The notes under the pieces are model-generated. The model had not been told where the DNA came from. It made no database searches and saw only the letters and a program-made list of their open reading frames with translations. This document shows positions 32,648 to 41,158 of a stretch of DNA of 64,000 bases, piece after piece. Every line of letters starts with the position of its first letter. Position 1 is the stretch's first letter. The stretch comes from Barrientosiimonas humi (lineage in GTDB: Bacteria > Actinomycetota > Actinomycetes > Actinomycetales > Dermatophilaceae), in assembly GCF_006716095.1 (NCBI RefSeq), contig NZ_VFOK01000001.1, positions 2,015,375 to 2,079,374 of the forward strand, read 5' to 3'. A program made the position numbers and the translations under genes.

Positions 32648-33709
32648 ATGCCCGACCTGCCCCTGTCCCCCGCCACCCGGCTCGTCGCCGGCGGCCGCCC
32701 CGCCCACCAGCCGGGCGCCTCGCTCAACGCGCCGGTCGAGCTGACCTCGACGTACGTCGCCGGCGCCCCCGTCAACTACGCGCGGGTCGACAACCCCACC
32801 TGGCGGGCGTTCGAGGACGTCCTCGGCGAGCTCGAGGGAGGGTCCGCGCTGGCGTACGCCTCCGGCATGGCGGCCATCTCGGCCGCCCTCGCCCTGGCGC
32901 CGGTCGGGGCGGTGGTGGTGGCGCCGCACCACGCGTACAACGGGACGGGGGCGCTGCTCGCCGAGCTGGCCGAGCAGGGCGTCGTGCAGGTGCGCCGGGT
33001 CGACATCGCGGACACCGACGAGGTGCTCGCCGCCCTCGACGGCGCGGCCCTGCTGTGGACCGAGTCGCCGACCAACCCGATGCTCGAGATCGCCGATCTG
33101 CCAACGCTTTTCGCTGCTGCTCGCGAGCGCGGCGTGGTGTCGGTCTGCGACAACACCTTCTCCACGCCGCTGCTGCAGCGCCCGCTCGAGCTCGGCGCCG
33201 ACGTGGTGGTGCACTCGGTCACCAAGTTCCTCTCCGGGCACTCCGACGTGCTGCTCGGCGCCGCGGTCACCGCCGACGATGGCCTGCGCGAGCGGCTGCA
33301 CACGCACCGCACGCTGCGCGGTGCGATCCCCGGCCCGATGGAGACCTGGCTCGCGCTGCGCGGGCTGCGCACGCTGCACCTGCGCCTGGAGCGCTCGTGC
33401 GCCAACGCGGCGGTGCTGGCCGAACGGCTGCGCGAGCACCCGGCGGTCGAGCGGGTGCGTTATCCCGGCACGGGCGCGATCGTGGCGATCGAGCCGGTCG
33501 GTGGCCGGGCCGCGGCCGAGCGGGTGGAGCAGGTGGTGCGCGTGTGGACGCCCGCGACCAGCCTCGGCGGCGTGGAGTCGCTGCTCGAGCGCCGTCGCCG
33601 CCACCCGGCGGAGCCGCCGACCGTGCCCGAGCAGCTGGTGCGGCTCAGCGTCGGGGTCGAGGACGTCGAGGACCTGTGGCGCGACCTGGACCGGGCGCTG
33701 TCCGACTGA
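32648..33709 (+). CDS. Trans-sulfuration PLP enzyme (cystathionine gamma-synthase/lyase family)
   Basis: A 353-residue fold-type I PLP enzyme. The cofactor lysine lies in VHSVTKFLSGHSDVLLG (Lys about 198), the phosphate-binding part in YASGMAAISAALAL, and the PLP-aspartate in VVSVCDNTFSTPLLQRP. The C-terminal RVWTPATSLGGVESLLERR and EQLVRLSVGVEDVEDL are family signatures. It may be a cystathionine gamma-lyase or synthase; sequence alone does not separate them. At 353 residues it is slightly shorter than typical (380-400). It sits divergently between ddl and gpsA, as in several actinobacteria. Confidence 0.9.
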   Translation: MPDLPLSPATRLVAGGRPAHQPGASLNAPVELTSTYVAGAPVNYARVDNPTWRAFEDVLGELEGGSALAYASGMAAISAALALAPVGAVVVAPHHAYNGTGALLAELAEQGVVQVRRVDIADTDEVLAALDGAALLWTESPTNPMLEIADLPTLFAAARERGVVSVCDNTFSTPLLQRPLELGADVVVHSVTKFLSGHSDVLLGAAVTADDGLRERLHTHRTLRGAIPGPMETWLALRGLRTLHLRLERSCANAAVLAERLREHPAVERVRYPGTGAIVAIEPVGGRAAAERVEQVVRVWTPATSLGGVESLLERRRRHPAEPPTVPEQLVRLSVGVEDVEDLWRDLDRALSD

Positions 33710-33733
33710 TCGCGACCGGGCGCTCGGCCCGCG

Positions 33734-34735
33734 TCAGCTGCGCTCGTGCTTGCGGCTGCGCGACATGAGCTGCTCGACGACGTCGGCGGGACGGCGCCCC
33801 TCGAACACCACGGCCGCGACGTTCTCGACGATCGGCACCTCGGCGCCGACGCTGGTGGCCAGCTCGAGGATCGACCGGCACGACTTCACGCCCTCGGCGG
33901 TCTGCTTGGTGCTGGCCTGCACCTCCTCCAGCGTCTGCCCCTGGCCGAGCTTGAAGCCGAACGTGTAGTTGCGCGACAGCGGCGAGGCGCACGTCGCCAC
34001 CAGGTCGCCCACGCCGGCGAGACCGAGGAAGGTCTGCGGGTCGGCGCCGAGCCGGATGCCGAAGCGCGCCGTCTCGGCGAGCCCCCGGGTCAGCAGGCTG
34101 GCCATGGTGTTGTCGCCCATCCCCATGCCCTTGGCCATGCCGACGGCGAGCGCGATGACGTTCTTGACCGCACCGCCGATCTCAACGCCCACGACGTCGC
34201 CGTTGGTGTAGGGGCGAAAGTACGGCGTGGCCGACGCCTCGGCCACCCTGGCCCGGGCCATCGCGTTGGTGGAGGCGACCACGGCGGCCGCCGGCTGCTT
34301 GGCGGCGATCTCGCGCGCCAGGTTGGGCCCCGACACGACCACGATGCGCTCGGGGTCGACCGACGCCGCCTCGGCGATGACCTCGCTCATCCGGCGGGTG
34401 GTGCCGAGCTCGATGCCCTTCATCAGCGACACGACATAGGCGTCGTCGCCGATCGCGTCGCCCCACTGCGCGAGGTTGTCGCGCAACGTCTGCGAAGGCA
34501 CCGCCAGCACCGCGACCTGCGCGCCCTCGGCCGCCTCGCGCGGGTCGGCCGTCGCGCGCACCGCGTCGGGCAGCTGCAGGTCGGGCAGATATCCGCCGTT
34601 GCGTCGGGTGCTGTTGATCTCGTCGGCGACCTCGGGCCGGCGGCTCCAGATCGTCACGTCGCACCCGGCGTCGGCCAGGATCGCGGCGTACGCCGTCCCC
34701 CAGCTGCCGCTGCCGAAAACCGTTGCGCGGGTCAT
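33734..34735 (-). CDS. gpsA: Glycerol-3-phosphate dehydrogenase [NAD(P)+]
   Basis: Produces sn-glycerol-3-phosphate from dihydroxyacetone phosphate for phospholipid synthesis. 333 residues: Rossmann motif ATVFGSGSWGTAYAAIL (4-20), SGPNLAREIA, the catalytic lysine in GAVKNVIALAVGMA (about 193) and LAGVGDLVATCASPLSRN. It overlaps plsC by ATGA (34732-34735), linking synthesis of the glycerol backbone with its acylation. Confidence 0.97.
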   Translation of the reverse strand: MTRATVFGSGSWGTAYAAILADAGCDVTIWSRRPEVADEINSTRRNGGYLPDLQLPDAVRATADPREAAEGAQVAVLAVPSQTLRDNLAQWGDAIGDDAYVVSLMKGIELGTTRRMSEVIAEAASVDPERIVVVSGPNLAREIAAKQPAAAVVASTNAMARARVAEASATPYFRPYTNGDVVGVEIGGAVKNVIALAVGMAKGMGMGDNTMASLLTRGLAETARFGIRLGADPQTFLGLAGVGDLVATCASPLSRNYTFGFKLGQGQTLEEVQASTKQTAEGVKSCRSILELATSVGAEVPIVENVAAVVFEGRRPADVVEQLMSRSRKHERS

Positions 34736-35475
34736 GATCTCGCCTCTCCGTCCGCGCGTCCGGGGCCGGCCGGGCGGAACCGCTCGGCAGGTGCCCGCTC
34801 GCCACGGATCGTCTCGAGCTGGGTGGTGATGGCCGCCATCAGCCGCTCGGTCGCGGTGCGCAGGGTGGCGCTGTCGTACGGCCGCGCCAGGTCGGACAGG
34901 TCGACCGGCGGACCCGCCTGGATGCGGATCGTCTTGCGCGGCAACAGCTTCGGGACCTTGCCGCGATAGGGCCACAGCAGGTCCTGGGTCCCCCACATCG
35001 CGACGGGGATCAGCGGGCAGTCGGTCTCGAGCGCGATGCGCGCCGCGCCGGTCTTGCCGGCCATCGGCCACAGCCCGGGGTCGCGGGTGAGCGTGCCCTC
35101 GGGCATCACCACGACGCAGGCGCCCTCGCGCACGGCCTGGATCGCCGCGGTCAGGGCGTCGACCGCGCGCACGGTGTTGCGATAGACGGGGATCTGCCCG
35201 GTGCCGCGGATGACGTGCCCGAGGCCCGGCACGTCGAGCAGGCTGGACTTCGCGAGGTAGTGCGGGGCGCGGCCGTGGTCGACCAGGAAGTGCCCGAGCG
35301 TGAGCGGGTCGGTGTAGGAGACGTGGTTGGCGGCGAGCACGAACCCGCCCTCGCGCGGCAGGTGCTCGCCCCCGCTCCACTCCTGGCGCGTGACGCCCTG
35401 CATCACCGGGCGCAGACCGCCGATGATGCGTCGGAACAGGGGCGTGATCTCCTCACGCATCGGCTCTCGGGGCAC
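34732..35475 (-). CDS. plsC: 1-acyl-sn-glycerol-3-phosphate acyltransferase (PlsC family)
   Basis: Membrane-associated acyltransferase making phosphatidic acid. 247 residues: the catalytic HX4D motif is AANHVSYTDPLTLG (about 48), the glycerol-3-phosphate-binding motif VVMPEGTLTRDPGLWPM (about 122), with RNTVRAVDALTAAI and VPKLLPRKTIRIQAGPP downstream. The start GTG at 35475 follows GGAGGAGACCG. It is the first gene of the plsC-gpsA pair and divergent from cofC. Confidence 0.94.
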   Translation of the reverse strand: MPREPMREEITPLFRRIIGGLRPVMQGVTRQEWSGGEHLPREGGFVLAANHVSYTDPLTLGHFLVDHGRAPHYLAKSSLLDVPGLGHVIRGTGQIPVYRNTVRAVDALTAAIQAVREGACVVVMPEGTLTRDPGLWPMAGKTGAARIALETDCPLIPVAMWGTQDLLWPYRGKVPKLLPRKTIRIQAGPPVDLSDLARPYDSATLRTATERLMAAITTQLETIRGERAPAERFRPAGPGRADGEARS

Positions 35476-35606
35476 CGGTCTCCTCCACGTGGCGGCGGGG
35501 TCCCGGTCATCCTGCCACGCGGCGCGCCGCCGGACCGGCCGCCTCGGACATACCCCTGCGTGTGTGTCGTCGCGGGGCTGTCACCGGGCGATGAGACCAT
35601 GGCCGC

Positions 35607-36263
35607 GTGAGCGTCTCACCCCCGACCGCCGCCCGCACCTCGACCTGGCACGTCGTCGTGCCCGTCAAGAGCCGGTTCCGCGCCAAGTCGCGGCTGCACG
35701 CGCCCGCCGGCGTCGACAAGCCCGGCCTCGCACTGGCCCTCGCGCTCGACACCCTCGACGCCGTGCTCGACGTCGTGCGCACCGACCGGCTGATCGTCGT
35801 CACCGAGGACGACCTGGTCACCGCCCACCTCGCCGAGCGCGACGTGCGCACCGTCCCCGACCCGGCCCGCGGTCTCAACCCGGCCGTCCAGGCGGGTCTC
35901 GCCGAGGCCGTCCGGCGCGACGCGGGCCTGCCCACCGCCGTGCTGCTCGGCGACCTCCCGGCGCTGCGCCCGGCCGAGCTGCTCGCGGGGCTGCGCGCGT
36001 GCGCCGCGACCGAGAGCGCGCTCGTGCCCGACCACGACGGGCACGGCACCGTGCTGCTGACCCATCACGACCCGCGCGCGCTCGCGCCCCGGTTCGGTCG
36101 CGGCTCGGCCGCGCGCCACGCCCGGCGCTGCACGGTGCTCGACCTCGACCTGCCGACGCTGCGGCACGACGTCGACGACCTCGCCTCGCTCGACCGGGCC
36201 GCCGAGCTCGGTCTCGGCGAGCACAGCGCCGCGGCGCTCGGTGCCGAGCGACGGAGCGCCTAA
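35607..36263 (+). CDS. cofC: 2-phospho-L-lactate/phosphoenolpyruvate guanylyltransferase (CofC/FbiD)
   Basis: Catalyses the GTP-dependent step that activates phospholactate or PEP in coenzyme F420 biosynthesis. 218 residues of the nucleotidyltransferase fold: WHVVVPVKSRFRAKSRLHAP (14-33), LNPAVQAGLAEAVRR and the metal motif AVLLGDLPALRPAELLAG (about 112). GTVLLTHHDPRALAPRFGRG and the C-terminal TLRHDVDDLASLDRA (about 191) are CofC signatures. Presence of the gene indicates that the organism makes F420; fbiA/fbiB are not in the window. The start is GTG-like with no strong ribosome site. Confidence 0.93.
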   Translation: MSVSPPTAARTSTWHVVVPVKSRFRAKSRLHAPAGVDKPGLALALALDTLDAVLDVVRTDRLIVVTEDDLVTAHLAERDVRTVPDPARGLNPAVQAGLAEAVRRDAGLPTAVLLGDLPALRPAELLAGLRACAATESALVPDHDGHGTVLLTHHDPRALAPRFGRGSAARHARRCTVLDLDLPTLRHDVDDLASLDRAAELGLGEHSAAALGAERRSA

Positions 36264-36264
36264 C

Positions 36265-36480
36265 GTGCAGGCCACCGTGCACACCTTCGACCTCGACACC
36301 GCCTCGGGCTCGGTGCTCATGGACAACGGGCGCGAGCTGCGCTTCGGGCAGACGGCCTTCGCCGCGAGCGGGCTGCGGCACCTGCGCCCCGGCCAGCGGG
36401 TCAGCGTCGAGATCGGCTCCGACGGCGGGGTGTCCCGGCTGTGGATCGTCGGCATCGGCGCGGGCCAGATCATCCGCTGA
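36265..36480 (+). CDS. Small cold-shock-like (OB-fold) protein
   Basis: A 71-residue protein resembling the actinobacterial cold-shock-like proteins encoded next to cofC: ATVHTFDLDTASGSVLMDNG, RELRFGQTAFAASGLRHLRP and GQRVSVEIG. The sheet pattern matches an OB fold, but the RNP1 motif (KGFGFI) and RNP2 motif (VFVH) of CspA are not present, so nucleic-acid binding is uncertain. I chose GTG at 36265, one nucleotide after the cofC stop; GTG at 36241 is an alternative. Probably co-transcribed with cofC. Confidence 0.75.
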   Translation: MQATVHTFDLDTASGSVLMDNGRELRFGQTAFAASGLRHLRPGQRVSVEIGSDGGVSRLWIVGIGAGQIIR

Positions 36481-36542
36481 CCTGACCTGACCGACCGGGC
36501 CGCGTACCCGAAATCACCACCTCGGGCCGCCGGACACGCCAC

Positions 36543-36570
36543 GAGGGCGGCCCCATCGGGAGCCGCCCTC
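36543..36570. terminator. Stem-loop terminator between cofC operon and hup
   Basis: GAGGGCGGC (36543-36551) pairs with GCCGCCCTC (36562-36570); the loop can extend through CCC-ATC-GGG. It lies between convergent genes and can serve both. Confidence 0.6.
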
Positions 36571-36598
36571 GCTGACGTACGGGGTCTGTGCCGCGCGC

Positions 36599-37234
36599 TC
36601 AGCGCTTGGCGGTGCGCGTGGTCTTCTTCGCCGGGGCCTTCTTGGCCGTGGTGGCGCGCGTCGTCGTCTTCTTCGCGGTGCTGCGCGCCGGGGTGGCCTT
36701 GGTCGTGGCCTTCTTGGCGGTCGACTTCTTCGCCGCCGTGGTGCCGGTCGCCTTCTTGGCGGTGGACTTCTTGGCCGCGGTGGACTTCGTCGCTGCACCC
36801 GTGGACTTGGCCGCCGACTTCTTCGCCGCGGTGGTGCCGGTCGCCTTCTTGGCGGTCGACTTCTTGGCCGCGGTCTTCTTGGTGGCGGCCTTCTTCGTGG
36901 TGGTCGACGAGCCGGCCGCGGTCGCGCGGCCGCCGGCGTTGCCGGTCTTGGGCAGGCTGCGCGGGTCGGCGACGACGGTCTTGAACGCGGTGCCCGGCTT
37001 GAACTTCGGGACCGCGGTCTTCTTGATGCGCACGCTCTGACCGGTGCGCGGGTTGCGACCGGTGCGGGCCGCACGGGACACCTTCTCGAAGGTGCCGAAG
37101 CCGGTGATGCCCACCTTGTTGCCCTTGGCCACCTCGCGGATGATCACGTCGAAGACCGCCTCGAGGGCGTCGTTGGCCGCCTTCTTGCTGCCGAGGCGAC
37201 CCTCGAGGTTCGCGATGAGTTCTGCCTTGTTCAC
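36599..37234 (-). CDS. hup: HU-family nucleoid protein with Lys/Ala-rich tail (HupB-type)
   Basis: Nucleoid-associated protein that bends DNA. 211 residues: an N-terminal HU domain (about 1-90) starting MNKAELIANLEGRLGSKKAA, with GITGFGTFEKVSRAARTGRN and the beta-arm sequence NPRTGQSVRIKKTAVPKF. A C-terminal half of about 110 residues is built from repeated KKSTAKKATGTTAAKK-like units, histone H1-like. This tailed form is specific to actinobacteria (HupB/HupS). The start is GTG with GGAGGG upstream. The repeats make this stretch prone to length change. Confidence 0.96.
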   Translation of the reverse strand: MNKAELIANLEGRLGSKKAANDALEAVFDVIIREVAKGNKVGITGFGTFEKVSRAARTGRNPRTGQSVRIKKTAVPKFKPGTAFKTVVADPRSLPKTGNAGGRATAAGSSTTTKKAATKKTAAKKSTAKKATGTTAAKKSAAKSTGAATKSTAAKKSTAKKATGTTAAKKSTAKKATTKATPARSTAKKTTTRATTAKKAPAKKTTRTAKR

Positions 37235-37580
37235 GATCCCAACCCTCCGGGGGATTCTGCCGGCGCCACCGCCGGACTCTCACACTGCCGGGCAGGTGCT
37301 CGGCTTGACATCAGACGGTATGACCGCGCGAGGCGCACGTCCACTACATCGCGCCGGAGATTCGTTGTGGCCGAACGACTTTGGGCGCTCGAGGCTGGGT
37401 GTCGCCCGACGGCAGCCCGCGCACCGACCGGTCCGCGTCGGCCCGACGCCCCCGGCTCCGACCCCGCACCGGCGGCTGCGGCGACGGGCGCGCGGAGGCG
37501 GCGAGGGCGTACGGCGGGGGGATGCGAAAGCCCGGGTCCCGTTGCGGCGCTACGGAACCCGGGCTTCGGTGCAGAGTCGG
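37235..37580. other. Intergenic region between hup and leuD
   Basis: About 345 bp without a supported gene. It contains the hup ribosome site, a possible hup -10 box TACCGT on the minus strand (37320-37315), one copy of GCGAGGGCGTACG (37501-37513) and the leuD terminator hairpin. The remainder is GC-rich with no coding bias I can defend. Confidence 0.5.
37528..37566 (-). terminator. Terminator hairpin downstream of leuCD
   Basis: AAGCCCGGGT (37528-37537) pairs with ACCCGGGCTT (37557-37566), and CCGT (37539-37542) pairs with ACGG (37552-37555) inside. It begins 15 nt after the leuD stop on the minus strand. Confidence 0.65.
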
Positions 37581-38177
37581 TCAGCCGGCGACCGTGGTGG
37601 TCGGCTTCCACGGGTGGCGCTGCGACTCGTAGTCGTCGATGGCGTCGGCGTGACGCAGCGTGAGGCTGATGTCGTCGAGCCCCTCGAGCAGGCGCCACCG
37701 CGTGTAGTCGTCGATCTGGAACGGGACGGTGAGGTCGCCGCCGGTGATCACCCGGCCCTTGAGATCGACCGAAAGCGGTGTGCCCGGGTGGTTCTCGAGC
37801 AGCTTCCACAGCAGCTCGACGTCCTCCTGGGCGACCTGCGCGGTGAGCAGACCGGCCTTGCCGGAGTTGCCGCGGAAGATGTCGGCGAAGCGCGAGGAGA
37901 TGACCACGCGGAAGCCGTAGTCCATCAGCGCCCACACCGCGTGCTCGCGCGAGGAGCCGGTGCCGAAGTCGGGTCCGGCGACGAGCACCGACCCCTGGGC
38001 GTAGTCGGGGTTGTTGAGCACGAACGACTCGTCGCCCCGCCAGGCGGAGAACAGCCCGTCCTCGAAGCCGGTGCGGGTGATCCGCTTCAGGTAGACCGCG
38101 GGGATGATCTGGTCGGTGTCGACGTTGCTGCGCCGCAGCGGGACTCCGACGCCGGTGTGGGTCTCGAACTTGTCCAT
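37581..38177 (-). CDS. leuD: 3-isopropylmalate dehydratase small subunit
   Basis: Forms the isopropylmalate isomerase with LeuC for leucine biosynthesis. 198 residues: [20 protein letters not shown] (about 9-28), [17 protein letters not shown] (about 68-84) and [19 protein letters not shown] are invariant segments. It follows leuC by 12 nt, so both subunits come from one transcript; a strong hairpin follows the stop. Confidence 0.98.
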   Translation of the reverse strand: MDKFETHTGVGVPLRRSNVDTDQIIPAVYLKRITRTGFEDGLFSAWRGDESFVLNNPDYAQGSVLVAGPDFGTGSSREHAVWALMDYGFRVVISSRFADIFRGNSGKAGLLTAQVAQEDVELLWKLLENHPGTPLSVDLKGRVITGGDLTVPFQIDDYTRWRLLEGLDDISLTLRHADAIDDYESQRHPWKPTTTVAG

Positions 38178-38189
38178 CGTGGGCTCCTC

Positions 38190-39581
38190 CTACAGGTCCG
38201 CCGGGCTGGACAGCGTGCCGCGCACCGCGGTCGCCGCCGCGACGAGCGGGCTCACCAGGTGGGTGCGGCCGCCCTTGCCCTGGCGGCCCTCGAAGTTGCG
38301 GTTCGACGTTGAGGCGCAGCGCTCCCCCGGCGTCAGCTGGTCTGGGTTCATGCCGAGGCACATCGAGCATCCGGCGAGGCGCCACTCGGCGCCCGCGTCG
38401 GAGAAGATCCGGTCGAGCCCCTCGTCCTCGGCCTGCAGGCGCACCCGGGCCGACCCGGGGACGACGAGCATGCGCACGCCCTTGGCGACCCGGTGGCCGC
38501 GGATGACGTCGGCCGCCGCGCGCAGGTCCTCGATGCGCCCGTTGGTGCACGACCCGAGGAAGACCGTGTCGACCGCGATGTCGCGCAGCGGCGTGCCCGG
38601 CTCCAGACCCATGTACGTCAGCGCCCGCTCGGCGTCCTCGCGGTCGCCGTCGTCGCCGAAGGACTCCGGGTCGGGCACCGTCGCGCCGAGCGGCAGGCCC
38701 TGGCCGGGGTTGGTGCCCCAGGTGACGTACGGCGTCAGCTGGGTCGCGTCGATGCGCACCTCGTGGTCGAACTCGGCGTCGTCGTCGGTGCGCAGCTCGG
38801 TCCAGGCGGCGACGGCGGCGTCCCAGTGCTGCTCGTCGGGAGCGTGCGGGCGGCCCTTGAGGTAGTCGAACGTGGTCTGGTCGGGCGCGATCATGCCGGC
38901 GCGGGCGCCGGCCTCGATCGACATGTTGCACACGGTCATCCGCGCCTCCATCGAGAGCGACTCGATGGTGCTGCCCCGATACTCCAGCACGTAGCCCTGG
39001 CCGCCGCCGGTGCCGATCTCGGCGATCACCGCGAGGATGATGTCCTTGGCCGTGACGCCCTCGGGCAGCTCGCCGTCGACCGTGATCGCCATGGTGCGGA
39101 ACGGCTTGAGCGGCAGCGTCTGGGTGGCCAGCACGTGCTCGACCTCGCTGGTGCCGATGCCGAAGGCGAGCGCGCCGAACGCGCCGTGCGTCGAGGTGTG
39201 GCTGTCGCCGCAGACGATCGTCATGCCGGGCTGGGTGAGCCCGAGCTGCGGACCGATGATGTGCACGATGCCCTGCTCGGCGTCGCCCATCGGATAGATC
39301 GGCACCCCGAACTCCGCGCAGTTCTGGCGCAGCGTCTCGACCTGGGTGCGGCTCACCGGGTCGCTGATCGGCCCGGCCGTGGTCGGGACGTTGTGGTCCT
39401 CGGTGGCGAGGGTCAGCTCGGTGTGACGCACCCCGCGACCGGCCAGGCGCAGCCCCTCGAACGCCTGCGGGCTGGTCACCTCGTGGAGCAGGTGGAGATC
39501 GATGTAGAGGAGATCCGGCTCGCCCTCGACCCGGCGCACCAGGTGCTCGTCCCAGACCTTCTCGGCCAGTGTGCGTGCCAT
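38190..39581 (-). CDS. leuC: 3-isopropylmalate dehydratase large subunit
   Basis: Aconitase-superfamily [4Fe-4S] subunit of isopropylmalate isomerase. 463 residues: starts [54 protein letters not shown] (about 125). The cluster cysteines lie in [12 protein letters not shown] (about 340) and [13 protein letters not shown] (about 400). The ATG at 39581 follows GGGAGGGG. It is divergent from the IclR-type regulator, whose homologues repress leuCD. Confidence 0.98.
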   Translation of the reverse strand: MARTLAEKVWDEHLVRRVEGEPDLLYIDLHLLHEVTSPQAFEGLRLAGRGVRHTELTLATEDHNVPTTAGPISDPVSRTQVETLRQNCAEFGVPIYPMGDAEQGIVHIIGPQLGLTQPGMTIVCGDSHTSTHGAFGALAFGIGTSEVEHVLATQTLPLKPFRTMAITVDGELPEGVTAKDIILAVIAEIGTGGGQGYVLEYRGSTIESLSMEARMTVCNMSIEAGARAGMIAPDQTTFDYLKGRPHAPDEQHWDAAVAAWTELRTDDDAEFDHEVRIDATQLTPYVTWGTNPGQGLPLGATVPDPESFGDDGDREDAERALTYMGLEPGTPLRDIAVDTVFLGSCTNGRIEDLRAAADVIRGHRVAKGVRMLVVPGSARVRLQAEDEGLDRIFSDAGAEWRLAGCSMCLGMNPDQLTPGERCASTSNRNFEGRQGKGGRTHLVSPLVAAATAVRGTLSSPADL

Positions 39582-39650
39582 GACCCCTCCCGGAATCCGC
39601 TCTTCGTGCTGCGTCCGCCACATCCTGCGCCGCTGTTTTTGCGGTTGAAC

Positions 39651-39679
39651 TTGCGTCTCGTCCTCTGAGACGGCAGTAT
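39651..39679 (+). promoter_or_regulatory. Promoter and putative autoregulatory operator of the IclR gene
   Basis: TTGCGT (39651-39656), a 17-nt spacer, CAGTAT (39674-39679), then 6 nt to the ATG, so the mRNA is probably leaderless. The inverted repeat CGTCTC-N7-GAGACG (39654-39672) fills the space between the two hexamers, as expected for a repressor site. The same 104-bp spacer holds the leuCD promoter. Confidence 0.5.
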
Positions 39680-39685
39680 CAACTC

Positions 39686-40429
39686 ATGGACAAGTCTAGC
39701 GGTGTGGGCGTCCTGGACAAGGCGGCCATCGTTCTCTCGGCCCTGGAAGCGGGTCCCTCGACCCTCGCCCAGCTCGTGGCGTCGACCGGTCTGGCGCGCC
39801 CCACGGCGCACCGGCTCGCCGTCGCGCTCGAGCACCACCGACTCGTCGCACGCGACATGCAGGGGCGCTTCGTGCTCGGCCCGCGCCTGGTCGAGCTGGC
39901 CTCGGCGGCGGGCGAGGACCGCCTGCTCGCGGCCGCCGGCCCGGTGCTCGGCGCGCTGCGCGACCACACCAACGAGAGCGCCCAGCTCTTCCGCCGGCAG
40001 GGCGACCAGCGCATCTGCGTCGCCGCGGCGGACCGCCCGGTCGGCCTGCGCGACTCGATCCCGGTCGGCGCGACCCTGTCGATGCAGGCCGGGTCCGCCG
40101 CGCAGATCCTGCTCGCCTGGGAGGAGCCCGAGCGGCTGCACAAGGGGCTGCAGGGCGCGAAGTTCACCGCGACGATGCTGTCGGCCGTGCGCCGCCGCGG
40201 CTGGGCGCAGAGCGTCGGCGAGCGCGAGGCCGGCGTCGCGTCGGTGTCCGCCCCGGTGCGCAACCCCGCCGGCAAGGTCATCGCGGCCGTGTCGATCTCG
40301 GGCCCCATCGAGCGCGTGTCCCGCCAGCCCGGCCGGCTGCACGCCGCGACCGTGATCGCCGGCGCCAACAAGCTCACCGAGGTGCTCGCCCGCGCCCAGG
40401 CCCCGGTCATCCGCCACGAGAGTGCGTGA
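39686..40429 (+). CDS. ndgR: IclR-family regulator (NdgR/LtbR-type)
   Basis: A 247-residue IclR protein. It starts SGVGVLDKAAIVLSALEAGP, the conserved N-terminus of NdgR/LtbR, followed by a winged-helix domain (LAQLVASTGLARPTAHRLAV) and a C-terminal ligand-binding domain with GSAAQILLAWEEPE and RREAGVASVSAPVR-like segments. Homologues control leucine, methionine and nitrogen metabolism in Streptomyces, and leucine plus tryptophan genes in Corynebacterium. Divergent placement next to leuCD supports the orthology. Confidence 0.9.
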   Translation: MDKSSGVGVLDKAAIVLSALEAGPSTLAQLVASTGLARPTAHRLAVALEHHRLVARDMQGRFVLGPRLVELASAAGEDRLLAAAGPVLGALRDHTNESAQLFRRQGDQRICVAAADRPVGLRDSIPVGATLSMQAGSAAQILLAWEEPERLHKGLQGAKFTATMLSAVRRRGWAQSVGEREAGVASVSAPVRNPAGKVIAAVSISGPIERVSRQPGRLHAATVIAGANKLTEVLARAQAPVIRHESA

Positions 40430-40471
40430 CCCGCGCCCGACGTACGCCATCGGCCGGCACCGCACGCCCGC

Positions 40472-40666
40472 TCACTCCCGCGGGTCGAACACGTCCTCGA
40501 TCGTGACGTCGAACTCGCGCGCGATGCGGAAGGCCAGCGGCAGCGAGGGGTCATAGCGCCCCTTCTCCAGCGAGATCACCGTCTGCCGCGAGACGCCCAG
40601 CGCCACGGCGAGGGCGGCCTGCGAGAGCCCCCGGTCGCGGCGCAGCTGCGGGATCCGGTTGCGCAC
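40472..40666 (-). CDS. Small XRE-family transcriptional regulator
   Basis: A 64-residue stand-alone helix-turn-helix protein: RGLSQAALAVALGVSRQTVI (about 13-32) followed by SLEKGRYDPSLPLAFRIAR. This is the common short regulator paired with a membrane protein. Its GTG start directly follows the TGA of the upstream membrane-protein gene, so translation is coupled. It probably binds the two TCAAGC-GT-GCTT sites in front of the operon. Confidence 0.92.
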   Translation of the reverse strand: MRNRIPQLRRDRGLSQAALAVALGVSRQTVISLEKGRYDPSLPLAFRIAREFDVTIEDVFDPRE

Positions 40667-41095
40667 TCAGGCCTCCGCGCGCCGGGCCTGGAGGTAGGCC
40701 AGGCCGAAGCTCGCCCCGGCGAGCAGCAGCACGTGCACGATCGTCACCGGCGCCAACCAGTCGACGCGCAGCGCCCGGCCCAGACCCTCGAAGAGCAACG
40801 CGCCGCCGATCGTGCAGCAGAACGCCGTCGACGCCGCGCGCTCGAACCAGGACCGCTCCACGTCGTCGCGCCCCGCCCGGTCGGTGGCCGCGACCTCGGC
40901 CCGCCCGAGCCACAGCATCCACGCCAGCCCGGCGACCGCCGGGCCGCACACGAGCGCGAACACCACCACCCACAGCACGGTCGCGTCGTCGCCGCCGCCA
41001 CGCACCGCCGCGAGCAGCCCCAGCAGACCGCCGCCCAGCAGCCCGAGGCCGCCGGCCACCGCGACGCGTGCGCTCCGTGTCATGCCCTGGTTCAT
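40667..41095 (-). CDS. Four-helix membrane protein encoded with an XRE regulator
   Basis: A 142-residue integral membrane protein with four hydrophobic segments: GGLGLLGGGLLGLLAAV, VLWVVVFALVCGPAVAGLAW, STAFCCTIGGALLFEGLG and VTIVHVLLLAGASFGLAYLQ. I recognise the arrangement (small DUF membrane protein plus XRE regulator), but not a defined function. The ATG at 41095 has GGGGGGC upstream; an earlier in-frame ATG lacks a ribosome site. Two operator-like repeats lie upstream. Confidence 0.8.
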   Translation of the reverse strand: MNQGMTRSARVAVAGGLGLLGGGLLGLLAAVRGGGDDATVLWVVVFALVCGPAVAGLAWMLWLGRAEVAATDRAGRDDVERSWFERAASTAFCCTIGGALLFEGLGRALRVDWLAPVTIVHVLLLAGASFGLAYLQARRAEA

Positions 41096-41111
41096 CGTGC
41101 CCCCCGAAGTA

Positions 41112-41124
41112 GTCAAGCGTGCTT
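41112..41124. promoter_or_regulatory. Operator-like repeat, copy 1
   Basis: GTCAAGCGTGCTT. The core AAGC-NN-GCTT is palindromic, and five of six bases of the extended TCAAGC/GCTTGA arms match. It lies 17 nt upstream of the membrane-protein ATG. Confidence 0.55.
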
Positions 41125-41158
41125 TACGCCGCCACCCTGCACCGCGGGCGCCCGGCAT

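Noticed and set aside
37305-37310. Perfect TTGACA on the plus strand between hup and leuD
   Set aside because: No -10 box at suitable distance and no plus-strand gene follows; probably chance.
37367-37663. Possible small gene between hup and leuD
   Set aside because: Low-complexity Arg/Ala/Pro translation, no ribosome site, and it includes the leuD terminator hairpin.
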